NCBI GenBank assembly: GCA_028709215.1
Contig: JAQVXI010000009.1
Coordinates: 1 to 58,529, forward strand
From: Bacteroidales bacterium
GTDB lineage: Bacteria > Bacteroidota > Bacteroidia > Bacteroidales > UBA1402
DNA length: 58,529 nt
Reading direction: 5' to 3'
Part shown: positions 1 to 9,642 of the stretch, one piece after another
Numbering within the stretch: the stretch's first letter is position 1
How the letters are laid out: each line of letters begins with the position of its first letter
Translations under genes and position numbers: made by a program
Notes under the pieces: generated by a model
Told to the model about the DNA's origin: nothing
Seen by the model: the letters and a program-made list of their open reading frames with translations, nothing else
Database searches by the model: none

Positions 1-1539
1 GATCTCTACAAAGCCGGTTTCTTCTGTTTTACTGCTTTGCTGAATGACGTCGGAATAGGCAGAAGCCAGTGACGGCATTTCTTGTTCGTACCGTTTTATG
101 GTTGCTTCAAAAAATGCATTGTTGAAGGTTACAATTTGTTTTGCGCTTCTCCAGTTCGTATCAAGGGTGCTTGACTGAATGGGAACGTGGCGTAAATTCT
201 GTTCCAATTCATTTAGAATACGCCAATCGCCATTTCGCCAACGATAGATGGATTGCTTTACATCTCCCACGATGAGGCTATCTTTTCCGTTTGCCAGACC
301 TTCCAATAGTAAGGGTCTGAATGTCTCCCATTGCAGATTTGACGTATCCTGAAACTCGTCAAACAAGATGTGATCGATTTCTGAACCGGTTTTTTCATAG
401 ACAAAACTGGTATCGGAATCAGAAATCATGGATTTCAACAGGGCGTTGGTGTCCGATAAAAGAAAACGGTTTTCGTCACGATTGATTTGATTGACCGAAG
501 TGGCAATGTCCGAAAGTAAGCCGATTTTGTTGAGGTGCTTTAGACAGAGGTCACACGTGAGGATATACGGTGCTATGCGCTGTCGTCGTTCTTCTGTTTT
601 GAGCAGGTGCGGGTGAAGTTGGGCCTGCACCAAGGCATCCAGTTCCGCTTTTCTAGGGTGGCTTTTTAACACCCATTTATCAGGCGCTTCCATCATACCT
701 TGAATTCGTTTGCCAACGATATCCGCTCCGTACTGCCCTTCTTTGATTTTTATGAAATAGGAGCAGACTCCCTGCCTGTTGTAACTGAAATCATCGTATT
801 GTACTTGTTCCGTCGATAGCAACTGATCAAAGGTGTTGGCACAACGTTCAAGTGTTTCCACGTATTCTGCCTTGAGGGCATTCAATTCTTTTTTGTATCC
901 GGTAATAAAGGCTTTGTCCTCAATCTTTTCTTTCAGTACAGCCTGTTTTTCCTTAAAGAACTCTTTAAAGATGGTCATTCCGAATTCTTTCAATGCACGA
1001 TCAATTTTCCAACTCTTTCCGTCCCGATAGCGCTCCTCCATGTAATCCGTGATCCATTTAAGGAGTTTGGGATTTTTGCTGCTTCGATCGATGACATCAT
1101 CAACGGCTGCAGCGAGCACTTGTTGATTGTTTAGATCAATGGTCAGGCCGTTCCCCAAGCCCAGTTCTCTGGCTAGGTGACGCAATAGGGATTGAAAAAA
1201 ACGGTCAATGGTTTCAATGCGAAAACGTCCGTAATCGTGCAGGATTAAATGAAGGGCCAATCCGGACTGCTGCTTCAACCGTTCGACGGGAAGATTCAAT
1301 TCTTTTGATAAAAGTGCTGCAAGACCGGTTGGCGTTTCTGATGATGGGGTTTGCTGCAATTCAAAAAGGGCATTCAGGATACGTTCCTTCATTTCACTGG
1401 TCGCCTTGTTGGTAAAGGTGACCGCAAGAATGTGACGGAAGGCATCCGGCTGGATCATCAAGAACTTAAGGTACTCGGCAGTAAGACGAAAGGTCTTGCC
1501 GGAACCGGCCGAGGCTTTGTACACATTGAGTTGGGGCAT
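1..1539 (-). CDS. UvrD/AddA-type ATP-dependent helicase (partial, C-terminus outside window)
   Basis: The gene reads leftward off the window, so only the first 513 residues are present. The N-terminus carries a Walker A motif, ASAGSGKT, at residues 9-16, followed by AVTFTNKAT (motif Ia). The Walker B motif DEFQDTS is at about residue 394, DVKQSIYRWR (motif III) follows, then TNWRS (motif IV). These are superfamily 1A helicase motifs of the UvrD/RecB/AddA group, which unwind DNA ends for recombinational repair, often with a C-terminal nuclease domain. Whether that nuclease is present cannot be seen here. The ATG at 1537-1539 is 10 bp after the antiporter stop, so the two genes are probably co-transcribed. 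The early Walker A, with little in front of it, is typical of the AddA/RecB-like proteins of Bacteroidota. Family assignment is firm; the exact role (AddA-like or other) is inferred. Confidence 0.88.
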   Translation of the reverse strand, partial: MPQLNVYKASAGSGKTFRLTAEYLKFLMIQPDAFRHILAVTFTNKATSEMKERILNALFELQQTPSSETPTGLAALLSKELNLPVERLKQQSGLALHLILHDYGRFRIETIDRFFQSLLRHLARELGLGNGLTIDLNNQQVLAAAVDDVIDRSSKNPKLLKWITDYMEERYRDGKSWKIDRALKEFGMTIFKEFFKEKQAVLKEKIEDKAFITGYKKELNALKAEYVETLERCANTFDQLLSTEQVQYDDFSYNRQGVCSYFIKIKEGQYGADIVGKRIQGMMEAPDKWVLKSHPRKAELDALVQAQLHPHLLKTEERRQRIAPYILTCDLCLKHLNKIGLLSDIATSVNQINRDENRFLLSDTNALLKSMISDSDTSFVYEKTGSEIDHILFDEFQDTSNLQWETFRPLLLEGLANGKDSLIVGDVKQSIYRWRNGDWRILNELEQNLRHVPIQSSTLDTNWRSAKQIVTFNNAFFEATIKRYEQEMPSLASAYSDVIQQSSKTEETGFVEI

Positions 1540-1549
1540 GAAGTAGAAT

Positions 1550-2875
1550 TTAGACGATATTTTCCGGTTCCGGCTGATCCGACTCCACGGGAACTTCGAC
1601 CGATTCGAGCACTTTTTTATTGTTGTGTGCCTCAAATAGATAAATTAAAATGGAGCACAAAATGATGCTAATTAATACCGTCGCATAGGAGACGTTTTGA
1701 ATCTTTTCACCCGCAGTAATCAGCTCCTGTGCCTTTTCAAGGATGAGCGGATCACCCGAAAGTTCAGCATCCATCAAATTGAATTGAGCATTCTGTAAGG
1801 GCAACGAAGCCAATACAGCAGCAACGAGTCCGCGCGGACCCAATGCAAATGTGAGTTTGCGATCCCGTTGATTGGTGTCTTTTTTGCCAATCAGCGGCGA
1901 TGTAAGGAAACGGAAAAGAAAAACGAGTACAACAAAAATGCCACCAATAAATAAGTGCCATAAGTTGTCTAATTGTATGCTGACACCGATGTAGACAAAA
2001 AAATAGGTTTGCATGATAAAAACAATTTCCGAATAGAAGTTGCGTTCCTCCTGATTGAGAACGGACTCTTCGTTTTCGGTAAATAGTTTGCGCAAGAAAC
2101 GGGCTCCACCAATATTGCCTACCGTGATGCCGTAGGCTAAGATGCAGATGCCACCGTTCATTTCCATCGTTTCAGCCAGTCCGTATAGGATAAAGGCTGA
2201 AGCAAAGGTTGTAAACATGGTGTTTTTCATGTCTCGCAACCACTTCTTTAGAACGACAACCCAAACGATGCCAAAAACCACCCCGATGAGAATGGCAAAA
2301 AACATGGAGAAGCCCATGTTGCTGAATATGCCGGAAACGCTCACTTCGCCTGTCTGTATGCCGCCGAGCAGGGCCAGCGAAACAATTAAGCACAGAATAT
2401 CACTCAAAGCGGACTCAAGGAATAAGGTCGTTTGTGTTTTTGCTCCCGGGCGCAGTTGGTTGATCATGGGGATGACCACGGCAGAAGAAGTGCCCCCTAA
2501 GGCGGCTCCCATAAATAAACTGTGTAAAAGATCCAGTTGGAGCAGTAGGCTTCCTACCAACGCTCCGATGACAAACGAACCCACAAAGTTGACTGAAGTC
2601 AATAGGCTAGCTCCCAAGACCGATTTTTTCAGGTCTTCAAATTTTAAATTTGTTCCGCTTTCAAAAAGGATGGTAATCAAAGTCAGCGTTGTAAAAACCC
2701 GACCGAATCCACCTAGATATTCGGGGGTAATCCAGTGAAAAACGGGACCGGCCAGTAAGCCAATCAACATCAGTAAAAGTACGTTGGGTATGCGCGTTTT
2801 AGAGAACAGGGCGTTGAATATGTGTGAAAAGAAAATCAACAGCCCAAGTGCAATGAGTACAGTTGTGATATCCAT
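1550..2875 (-). CDS. Cation/proton antiporter, CPA superfamily membrane protein
   Basis: A 441-residue integral membrane protein with about 12 hydrophobic segments and a short charged C-terminal tail. The N-terminal pattern RIPNVLLLMLIGLLAGP and the later segment ESALSDILCLI are typical of sodium/proton exchanger (CPA1/CPA2) domains. These exchange Na+ or K+ for protons across the inner membrane for pH and ion homeostasis. The ion-binding motif usually written ND or DD appears here as SD (Asp159, with Glu154 in front), so ion preference cannot be read from the sequence. There is no C-terminal TrkA-type regulatory domain. The gene is divergent from topB and lies directly upstream of the helicase. 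A near-match -7 box (GATATTTG on the minus strand, 2899-2906) precedes it. Ion specificity is unknown. Confidence 0.85.
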   Translation of the reverse strand: MDITTVLIALGLLIFFSHIFNALFSKTRIPNVLLLMLIGLLAGPVFHWITPEYLGGFGRVFTTLTLITILFESGTNLKFEDLKKSVLGASLLTSVNFVGSFVIGALVGSLLLQLDLLHSLFMGAALGGTSSAVVIPMINQLRPGAKTQTTLFLESALSDILCLIVSLALLGGIQTGEVSVSGIFSNMGFSMFFAILIGVVFGIVWVVVLKKWLRDMKNTMFTTFASAFILYGLAETMEMNGGICILAYGITVGNIGGARFLRKLFTENEESVLNQEERNFYSEIVFIMQTYFFVYIGVSIQLDNLWHLFIGGIFVVLVFLFRFLTSPLIGKKDTNQRDRKLTFALGPRGLVAAVLASLPLQNAQFNLMDAELSGDPLILEKAQELITAGEKIQNVSYATVLISIILCSILIYLFEAHNNKKVLESVEVPVESDQPEPENIV

Positions 2876-2953
2876 ATGACTCGTTTTAGGGTATACGACA
2901 AATATCGTGAATAGATTTGAATAAATGCGTCCGATGGTTGCGAAAAAAAAGTG

Positions 2954-2961
2954 TAATTTTG
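2954..2961 (+). promoter_or_regulatory. Bacteroidota -7 box for topB (TAATTTTG)
   Basis: Exact match to the TAnnTTTG consensus. The expected transcription start is near 2967. That leaves only about 4 nt before the ATG at 2971 but about 13 nt before the ATG at 2980, which favours the second start. No good -33 TTTG is seen at 19-21 bp; a GTTG lies 13 bp upstream. Confidence 0.5.
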
Positions 2962-2979
2962 TTCTCCTAGATGAAGACT

Positions 2980-4755
2980 ATGAAAGTATGTATCGCAGAA
3001 AAACCGAGTGTGGCACGTGATTTGGCTGCTGTATTGGGCGCAAATCAAAAACGCGAAGGTTATCTGGAAGGCAATGGATATCAAGTAACCTGGACCTTTG
3101 GACATTTGTGTACGCTCAAAGAACCGCATGAGTATGCGGATGCCTGGAAGCAGTGGCGTTTGGATCATTTGCCGTTGATTCCTCCTCGATTTGGTATCAA
3201 GCTCATTGAAAACGACGGGTACAAACGACAGTTCCGTGTCATCGAAAAATTGGTTACGCAAGCCGATGAAGTCATCAACTGTGGCGATGCAGGCCAGGAA
3301 GGGGAATTGATTCAGCGTTGGGTTTTACAAAAGGCGGGTTGCACGTGCCCCGTCAGACGTCTTTGGATTTCATCGTTGACCATCGAAGCCATTCAGGAAG
3401 GTTTCACCAAGTTGCGCCCCGAACAGGACTTTCAGTCTTTGTACGAAGCCGGTTTGCTTCGTGCCATTGGTGACTGGTTGTTGGGTATGAATGCAACGCG
3501 TTTGTATACGTTGAAATTTGGACGCGATCGGCAACTTCGATCCATCGGCAGAGTACAAACGCCTACCCTGGCATTGATTGTACAACGTCAATTGGATATC
3601 GAAGCATTTGTACCGCAAACTTATTGGGAACTCAAAACAACCTACCGTGATACGGTTTTCTCCGCGACAAAAGGTCGTTTTTATGACGCGACTGAGGCGG
3701 AATCCTTTTTGACAAAAATCGTCAATTCAGTCTTTGAAATTACGGGAATTCAAGCAAAAAAGGGTACGGAAGCTCCTCCAAGATTGTTTGATTTGACCTC
3801 GTTGCAGGTTGAGTGCAATAAGAAATTTGCCTTCTCTGCCGACGATACCTTAAAAACGATCCAATCCTTGTATGAAAAGAAATGGACGACTTATCCCCGT
3901 GTCGATACCACGTATTTGACAGAGGATTTGTACGAAAAAGCGCCCAATATTCTGCGAAATCTCAAAACACACGCTCAGTGGGCCGAGCCCTTACAAGCAA
4001 AGAAGTTGCCCAAAAGTAAAAAAGTCTTTGATAACAGCAAGGTTACCGATCACCACGCCATCATTCCTACCGGTGTTCAAAATGGTGTATTAACTGCGGC
4101 TGAGCAGAAAGTGTATGATCTGATTACCCGACGTTTTATTGCCTGTTTTTATCCGGATTGTCGTTTTTTGACCACTACGGTTCTGGGCGAGGCCGCTAAG
4201 GTTCCCTTTAAAACGACCGGAAAGCAGATCTCCGAACCGGGTTGGAAGACCGTTTTTGAAAAGGAAAGCAATTTGGAGGAATCGGACGAGGAGAAGCAGA
4301 CCGATCCGGAAAAAACATTGCCCGTCTTTGTTGTCGGAGAGCGTGGAGCGCACCAACCCGGACTGGCTGAAAAACAAACGCAACCCCCGAAACCGTACAC
4401 GGAAGCAACCTTGCTTCGCGCGATGGAAACGGCCGGAAAAGGAGTTGAAGACGAAGATTTGCGCGAAGCCTTAAAAGAGAACGGCATCGGTCGACCTTCA
4501 ACCCGTGCAAACATCATTGAGACGTTGTTTAAACGACAATATGTACGCAAGGAACGTAAAAATTTGATTCCGACCGATTTGGGCCGGGAACTCATTGCAA
4601 CCATTCAGGTCGATGTACTGAAATCGGTCGAGTTGACGGGCTTGTGGGAAAAAAAATTGCGTCAAATTGAACGCAAGGAGTACGATCCGGCACTCTTTTT
4701 GGAGGAAATGAAAGGTCTTGTTCGTAAGGTGATCCATGAGGTACAACAAAAATAG
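2980..4755 (+). CDS. topB: DNA topoisomerase III (type IA)
   Basis: Type IA topoisomerase that cuts one strand and passes another to decatenate or relax DNA. The protein begins MKVCIAEKPSVARDLA, the Toprim start with its catalytic Glu. Toprim acidic residues are at CGDAGQEGELI (about residue 103 of this start). The active-site tyrosine lies in WTTYPRVDTTYL, about residue 305, followed by the usual Y-x-R arrangement. The C-terminal ENGIGRPSTRANIIETL motif is also present. An in-frame ATG lies 9 nt upstream at 2971, but the promoter position and the conserved MKVCIAEKPS start favour 2980. At about 591 residues it is on the short side for TopB and ends soon after the core, without visible zinc-finger cysteine clusters. 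It stands alone between the divergent antiporter and the AAA ATPase, which has its own promoter. Confidence 0.96.
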   Translation: MKVCIAEKPSVARDLAAVLGANQKREGYLEGNGYQVTWTFGHLCTLKEPHEYADAWKQWRLDHLPLIPPRFGIKLIENDGYKRQFRVIEKLVTQADEVINCGDAGQEGELIQRWVLQKAGCTCPVRRLWISSLTIEAIQEGFTKLRPEQDFQSLYEAGLLRAIGDWLLGMNATRLYTLKFGRDRQLRSIGRVQTPTLALIVQRQLDIEAFVPQTYWELKTTYRDTVFSATKGRFYDATEAESFLTKIVNSVFEITGIQAKKGTEAPPRLFDLTSLQVECNKKFAFSADDTLKTIQSLYEKKWTTYPRVDTTYLTEDLYEKAPNILRNLKTHAQWAEPLQAKKLPKSKKVFDNSKVTDHHAIIPTGVQNGVLTAAEQKVYDLITRRFIACFYPDCRFLTTTVLGEAAKVPFKTTGKQISEPGWKTVFEKESNLEESDEEKQTDPEKTLPVFVVGERGAHQPGLAEKQTQPPKPYTEATLLRAMETAGKGVEDEDLREALKENGIGRPSTRANIIETLFKRQYVRKERKNLIPTDLGRELIATIQVDVLKSVELTGLWEKKLRQIERKEYDPALFLEEMKGLVRKVIHEVQQK

Positions 4756-4775
4756 GGTGTATTTGCTAAGTCCAG

Positions 4776-4806
4776 TTTGCAAAATCAAGATTAGTGTTTA
4801 TCTTTG
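4776..4806 (+). promoter_or_regulatory. Canonical Bacteroidota promoter, TTTG-N19-TATCTTTG
   Basis: The -33 element TTTG is at 4776-4779 and the -7 element TATCTTTG at 4799-4806, separated by exactly 19 bp, a full match to the sigma-ABfr consensus. Transcription should begin near 4812, so the TTG codon at 4804 cannot be the translation start of the downstream gene. Confidence 0.78.
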
Positions 4807-4827
4807 TCACCCCAGCCACATCAATTC

Positions 4828-6003
4828 ATGGAGAGTTTTTACAGAACACACAGATACTTGGTTGAACATGTCAACACCCGTGTTCACAGGCAGTTGATGC
4901 GTGAAATCAACTGGGATGACCGCTTGATTGGTATCAAGGGGAGTCGTGGAGTTGGCAAAACAACGTTTTTATTGGAATATGCCAAGCAAAAGTTTGGAAC
5001 CGATCGTCGTTGTTTGTACATCAACCTAAACCATTTTTATTTTACGGAGAATCGATTGGTCGATTTTGCCACCCGATTTTATCGACAGGGTGGTCGTACG
5101 TTGTTGATCGACCAGGTGTTTAAAGATCCCGATTGGTCCAAGGACCTAAGAAGCATCTACGATACGTTGCCTGAGCTTCAGGTCGTTTTTACGGGATCGT
5201 CTGTAATGCGATTGAAGGAAGAAAATCCGGATTTATCCGGCATTGTTCAGTCGTACAACTTACGTGGTTTTTCTTTTCGTGAATATCTTAACCTGATGAC
5301 CGGTTCCGATTTTCCGGAATACTCGCTGGATGAGGTCTTGACCGATCATGCATCGATTGCAGCGGGTATCCTACAAAAGATCAATCCGTTTGATTATTTT
5401 AAGGATTATCTTCATCATGGTTTTTATCCGTTTTTTCTGGAAAATCGTAATTTTTCGGAAAATTTGTTGAAGACGATGAATATGATGATAGAAGTTGATA
5501 TCTTGCTCATCAAACAAATTGATTTGGCTTATTTGACCAAAATTCGAAAACTGTTGTATATTTTGGGGCAAAATGCACCGTGTGTCCCCAATATCAGTCA
5601 GTTGAGTAACGATGTGTCTATCTCCAGAGCAACGGTGATGAATTACATCAAGTATTTGAAAGATGCCCGATTGATCGATTTGTTGTATCCGGTTGGTGAG
5701 CAATTTCCGAAAAAACCTTCCAAGGTTTATTTGCACAATACAAATCTGATGTATGTCCTGCAAGAAACGGTGGATCATCAAACCAATTGCGAGACCTTTT
5801 TTTACAATACGGTGCATAAGGATAATAAAGTGAATAGAGGACCCAAAGCGGCACAATTTATATTAAACGGCAATCAAACATTCCAAATCTCTGCCGGTCA
5901 AACGCGCTTGCGCAGCAACCCCGTTCAATGGCAAGTGGTTGATAATTTGGAAGTTGGAAAAGATAAGGTGATTCCGTTGTGGCTGTTTGGATTTTTATAT
6001 TAA
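4828..6003 (+). CDS. AAA ATPase with DUF4143-type C-terminus, altered Walker B
   Basis: A 391-residue protein of the AAA_14/DUF4143 type. The Walker A motif GSRGVGKTT is intact (Lys44), as is the sensor-1-like VVFTGSSV. SFREYLNL and the C-terminal IPLWLFGFLY match this family in Bacteroidota. Their cellular role is poorly known. Two catalytic positions look changed. Walker B reads LLIDQ (Asp95-Gln96) where the family normally has Asp-Glu, and the usual LS(G/R)R arginine region reads DLSGIVQSY. The protein may bind ATP but hydrolyse it poorly. The start is ATG 4828; an upstream TTG (4804) lies inside the -7 box and is excluded. It is transcribed alone from its own canonical promoter and is followed 38 bp later by the pyruvate oxidoreductase gene. 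Confidence 0.85.
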   Translation: MESFYRTHRYLVEHVNTRVHRQLMREINWDDRLIGIKGSRGVGKTTFLLEYAKQKFGTDRRCLYINLNHFYFTENRLVDFATRFYRQGGRTLLIDQVFKDPDWSKDLRSIYDTLPELQVVFTGSSVMRLKEENPDLSGIVQSYNLRGFSFREYLNLMTGSDFPEYSLDEVLTDHASIAAGILQKINPFDYFKDYLHHGFYPFFLENRNFSENLLKTMNMMIEVDILLIKQIDLAYLTKIRKLLYILGQNAPCVPNISQLSNDVSISRATVMNYIKYLKDARLIDLLYPVGEQFPKKPSKVYLHNTNLMYVLQETVDHQTNCETFFYNTVHKDNKVNRGPKAAQFILNGNQTFQISAGQTRLRSNPVQWQVVDNLEVGKDKVIPLWLFGFLY

Positions 6004-6041
6004 GCTAGGATAAATGGATATGAATTCTAATTTTTAGATGT

Positions 6042-9000
6042 ATGACAAAACAAAAAAAATTCTTGACTTGTGATGGCAATCAAGCGGCTGCTCACATCGC
6101 TTACCTGTTTAGCGAAGTAGCCGCCATATACCCCATCACGCCCTCCTCCACCATGGCGGAGTATGTAGACGAATGGGCTGCTGCCGGCAGAAAAAACATG
6201 TTCGGCGAAAAAATTGTAGTAGAAGAGCTGCAATCCGAAGCCGGTGCTGCCGGTGCCATGCATGGTGCATTGCAAGCGGGTGCATTGGCCACGACTTTTA
6301 CGGCTTCTCAAGGTCTTTTGTTGATGCTCCCAAACATGTACAAGGTATCGGGTGAGTTGCTGCCTGGTGTGTACCATGTTTCAGCGCGTGCATTGTCGGC
6401 TCAGGCTTTGTCAATTTTTGGTGACCATCAAGATGTTATGGCTGCACGTATGACCGGTTGTGCCATGTTGGCTACCGGTTCGGTACAGGAAGTAATGGAT
6501 CTCGCAGGGATTGCTCACTTGGCTGCTATTAAGAGTCGTGTGCCGTTCCTTCATTTCTTTGATGGTTTCCGTACATCGCATGAGATCCAAAAAATTGAAG
6601 AAATTGATACGGAAGCATTGGTTGGTCTGTTGGATCAGGAATCGTTGCAAGCCTTCCGTGATCGTGCCTTGGATCCCGAAAAACCGGTAGCCCGCGGTAT
6701 GGCTCAGAATCCGGACATTTACTTCCAGTCACGTGAAGCGGCCAATCCATTCTACGACAAAACCGTAGATATTGTGGATGAATACATGGGCGCCATCAGT
6801 AAAATAACGGGTCGTAAATACGGTTTGTTCGATTATTACGGCGCACCCGATGCAGACCGTGTGGTTATTGCCATGGGATCCGGTACCGAGGCACTTCGTG
6901 AAGGCATTGATTATTTGAATGCACAGGGCGAAAAAGTCGGTATGGTTGCCGTGCATTTGTACCGTCCATTCTCTGCAAAACACTTCTTGGCAGCTGTTCC
7001 CGAAACGGCAAAACGCATTTGTGTGTTGGATCGTACCAAAGAACCCGGTGCTACCGGTGAACCTTTGTATTTGGATGTTAAGGATTGCTATTACGGCAAA
7101 GAAAATGCGCCCATGATTGTGGGAGGTCGCTACGGTTTGTCATCCAAAGACTTTACTCCTGCGCAAGTGATTGCCGTGTACGACAACCTAAAAATGAACT
7201 TGCCGAAGAATCACTTTACCGTTGGTATTGTTGACGATGTTACGTTTACTTCTTTGCCACTTAAAGAAGAACTCTCCTTGGGAGGAAAAGGTACATTCGA
7301 GGCTAAGTTTTATGGTCTTGGAGCTGATGGAACCGTTGGTGCAAACAAAAACTCCATCAAAATTATTGGCGACAACACGGACAAAAAGGTTCAGGCTTAT
7401 TTTGCATACGATAGCAAGAAGTCCGGTGGCTTTACCTGCTCACACCTTCGCTTTGGTGATGCTGAAATCCGTTCGACCTATCTGGTTACAACGCCTGATT
7501 TTGTAGCGTGCCACGTTCAGGCCTATTTGAATCTCTACGATGTAACCAAAGGTTTGAAAAAGAACGGTACGTTCTTATTGAATACCGTTTGGAATGCCGA
7601 AGAAGTCAAAAAGAATCTTCCAAATAAGGTGAAGAAGTACTTTGCCGAAAACAACATCACCCTGTATATCATTAACGCAACGGATATTGCGATGGAGATT
7701 GGTCTGGGCAACCGTACCAATACCATTCTGCAGTCTGCATTTTTCAAGATTACCAACGTCATTCCTTACGACTTGGCCGTTGAAAAAATGAAATATGCCA
7801 TCAATAAATCGTATGGTAAGAAAGGTGAAAACATTGTTAAGATGAATTATGCTGCGGTCGATCGTGGTGGAGAGTATGTTCGCGTGGAAATTCCTTCGGA
7901 ATGGGCAACGATCTCTTTGAACGATGCCATTGTTGAGGATGATTCACCTGCTTTTATCCGCGACGTCGTTAAGGTAATCAATGCTCAAGCCGGCGATGAC
8001 CTACCCGTATCGGTATTCAAAGGTCGTGAAGATGGTACGTGGGATCAGGGAACTGCACAATACGAAAAACGCGGTGTGGCAGCCATGGTTCCTGTTTGGA
8101 ACTCAGAAAACTGTATCCAGTGTAATCAGTGTGCGTATGTTTGTCCTCATGCCACCATTCGTCCCTTTGTCTTGGATGAAAGTGAACAAGCCATTCAACC
8201 GGCTGACTTTGCCAGTCTGAAAGCAAACGGTAAGCAATTTGCCGGTATGTCTTTCCGCATTCAAGTGGATGTACTTGACTGTTTGGGTTGTGGTAACTGT
8301 GCCGATGTTTGTCCGGGTAAGAAGGGCGAAAAAGCGTTGGAGATGGTTGCCATTGAAACTCAATACCACGAACAACCCAACTGGGATTTCTGTGTAAGTG
8401 AAGTCAAGTCAAAACAACATCTGGTCGATCTACAGGCCAATGTGAAGAATTCACAGTTTGCAACTCCTTTGTTTGAGTTTTCGGGTGCTTGTGCCGGTTG
8501 TGGTGAAACGCCTTACGTAAAGTTGATTTCTCAGCTCTTTGGTGATCGCCAAATGGTCGCAAACGCGACGGGTTGTACATCAATCTATTCCGGTTCGGCT
8601 CCTTCTACTCCTTATACAACAAACGATAAGGGCAGAGGTCCTGCTTGGGCAAGTTCTTTGTTTGAAGACAATGCCGAGTATGGTTTGGGTATGACCTTTG
8701 CAACCGATGTCTTGCGCAACCGATTGACCGAATTGGTCAAAGCCGGCGTCAATTGCAGCGACTGCAGCGATGAACTCAAAGCGTTGTTTGCGGAATGGCT
8801 GGAAAACAAAGAAGTTCCTTCCAAGACGTTGGAACTGGAAGAAAAAATCAAACCGTTGGTGAACGCATGTGATTGCGATATTTGCAAACAAATTCGTCCA
8901 TTAACCAAACACTTGGTGAAAAAGTCTCAGTGGATCATTGGTGGTGACGGTTGGGCTTATGACATCGGTTACGGTGGTTTGGATCATGTACTTGCTTCCG

Positions 9001-9578
9001 GAAAGAATGTGAACATTCTGGTTGTCGATACAGAGGTCTATTCCAATACCGGTGGACAATCTTCAAAATCAACACCTGTGGGTGCAGTGGCTAAGTTTGC
9101 TGCTTCCGGTAAGCGTGTTCGTAAAAAGGATCTCGGTTTGATGGCCACCACCTATGGTTATGTCTACGTTGCTCAAATCGCAATGGGTGCAAACCAATCG
9201 CAAACCCTGAAAGCCATTCGTGAGGCGGAAGCCTACGACGGACCTTCTTTGATCATCGCGTATTCTCCTTGTATCAGTCATGGTCTGAAAGCAGGAATGG
9301 GCAAGGCTCAAACCGAAGAAGAACGTGCTGTTGAATGTGGATACTGGCATCTATATCGCTACAATCCGCTGTTGGAAGAAGAAGGAAAGAATCCGTTCAC
9401 GCTGGATAGCAAAGAGCCGGACTGGAGTAAATTCCAAGATTTCCTTAAGGGAGAAGTGCGATACAACTCGCTGATGAAAGTTTTCCCCAAGGAAGCGGAA
9501 GAACTCTTTGTAGCCGCTCAGGCCAACGCCAAATGGCGTTACGATGGCTACAAGCGTCTATCGGAACGTCCTATGTAA
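6042..9578 (+). CDS. nifJ: Pyruvate:ferredoxin (flavodoxin) oxidoreductase
   Basis: A single-chain, 1178-residue oxygen-sensitive enzyme. It oxidises pyruvate and CoA to acetyl-CoA and CO2 and passes electrons to ferredoxin or flavodoxin. It starts with the pyrimidine-binding domain (YPITPSSTMAEYVDEW), followed by the transketolase C-like and gamma domains. Two [4Fe-4S] clusters follow in the middle (CIQCNQCAYVCPH and CLGCGNCADVCPG). The thiamine diphosphate domain carries GDGWAYDIGYGGLDHV and DTEVYSNTGGQSSKSTP. Four further cysteines (ACAGCGE and later) fit the proximal cluster. Full family length with all cofactor motifs intact, so it should be active. It marks anaerobic or fermentative metabolism. 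No good promoter is visible in the 38-bp gap upstream. It ends at a strong intrinsic terminator. Confidence 0.98.
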   Translation: MTKQKKFLTCDGNQAAAHIAYLFSEVAAIYPITPSSTMAEYVDEWAAAGRKNMFGEKIVVEELQSEAGAAGAMHGALQAGALATTFTASQGLLLMLPNMYKVSGELLPGVYHVSARALSAQALSIFGDHQDVMAARMTGCAMLATGSVQEVMDLAGIAHLAAIKSRVPFLHFFDGFRTSHEIQKIEEIDTEALVGLLDQESLQAFRDRALDPEKPVARGMAQNPDIYFQSREAANPFYDKTVDIVDEYMGAISKITGRKYGLFDYYGAPDADRVVIAMGSGTEALREGIDYLNAQGEKVGMVAVHLYRPFSAKHFLAAVPETAKRICVLDRTKEPGATGEPLYLDVKDCYYGKENAPMIVGGRYGLSSKDFTPAQVIAVYDNLKMNLPKNHFTVGIVDDVTFTSLPLKEELSLGGKGTFEAKFYGLGADGTVGANKNSIKIIGDNTDKKVQAYFAYDSKKSGGFTCSHLRFGDAEIRSTYLVTTPDFVACHVQAYLNLYDVTKGLKKNGTFLLNTVWNAEEVKKNLPNKVKKYFAENNITLYIINATDIAMEIGLGNRTNTILQSAFFKITNVIPYDLAVEKMKYAINKSYGKKGENIVKMNYAAVDRGGEYVRVEIPSEWATISLNDAIVEDDSPAFIRDVVKVINAQAGDDLPVSVFKGREDGTWDQGTAQYEKRGVAAMVPVWNSENCIQCNQCAYVCPHATIRPFVLDESEQAIQPADFASLKANGKQFAGMSFRIQVDVLDCLGCGNCADVCPGKKGEKALEMVAIETQYHEQPNWDFCVSEVKSKQHLVDLQANVKNSQFATPLFEFSGACAGCGETPYVKLISQLFGDRQMVANATGCTSIYSGSAPSTPYTTNDKGRGPAWASSLFEDNAEYGLGMTFATDVLRNRLTELVKAGVNCSDCSDELKALFAEWLENKEVPSKTLELEEKIKPLVNACDCDICKQIRPLTKHLVKKSQWIIGGDGWAYDIGYGGLDHVLASGKNVNILVVDTEVYSNTGGQSSKSTPVGAVAKFAASGKRVRKKDLGLMATTYGYVYVAQIAMGANQSQTLKAIREAEAYDGPSLIIAYSPCISHGLKAGMGKAQTEEERAVECGYWHLYRYNPLLEEEGKNPFTLDSKEPDWSKFQDFLKGEVRYNSLMKVFPKEAEELFVAAQANAKWRYDGYKRLSERPM

Positions 9579-9588
9579 TTTTTATATA

Positions 9589-9628
9589 AGGGATGCCACA
9601 CCTTGCCGGGTGTGGTGTCCCTTTTTTT
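9589..9628 (+). terminator. Intrinsic terminator after nifJ
   Basis: A 13-bp stem (9590-9602 with 9609-9621, two G-T pairs), a 6-nt loop and a run of seven T (9622-9628). It begins 11 bp after the nifJ stop. The T run ends only 14 bp before the ATG of the GH43 gene. Confidence 0.88.
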
Positions 9629-9642
9629 AACCCGCAAATCCT

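Noticed and set aside
2142..2738. 198-codon open frame opposite the antiporter
   Set aside because: Antisense to membrane helices; Met/Thr/Lys-rich composition is the mirror of hydrophobic codons.
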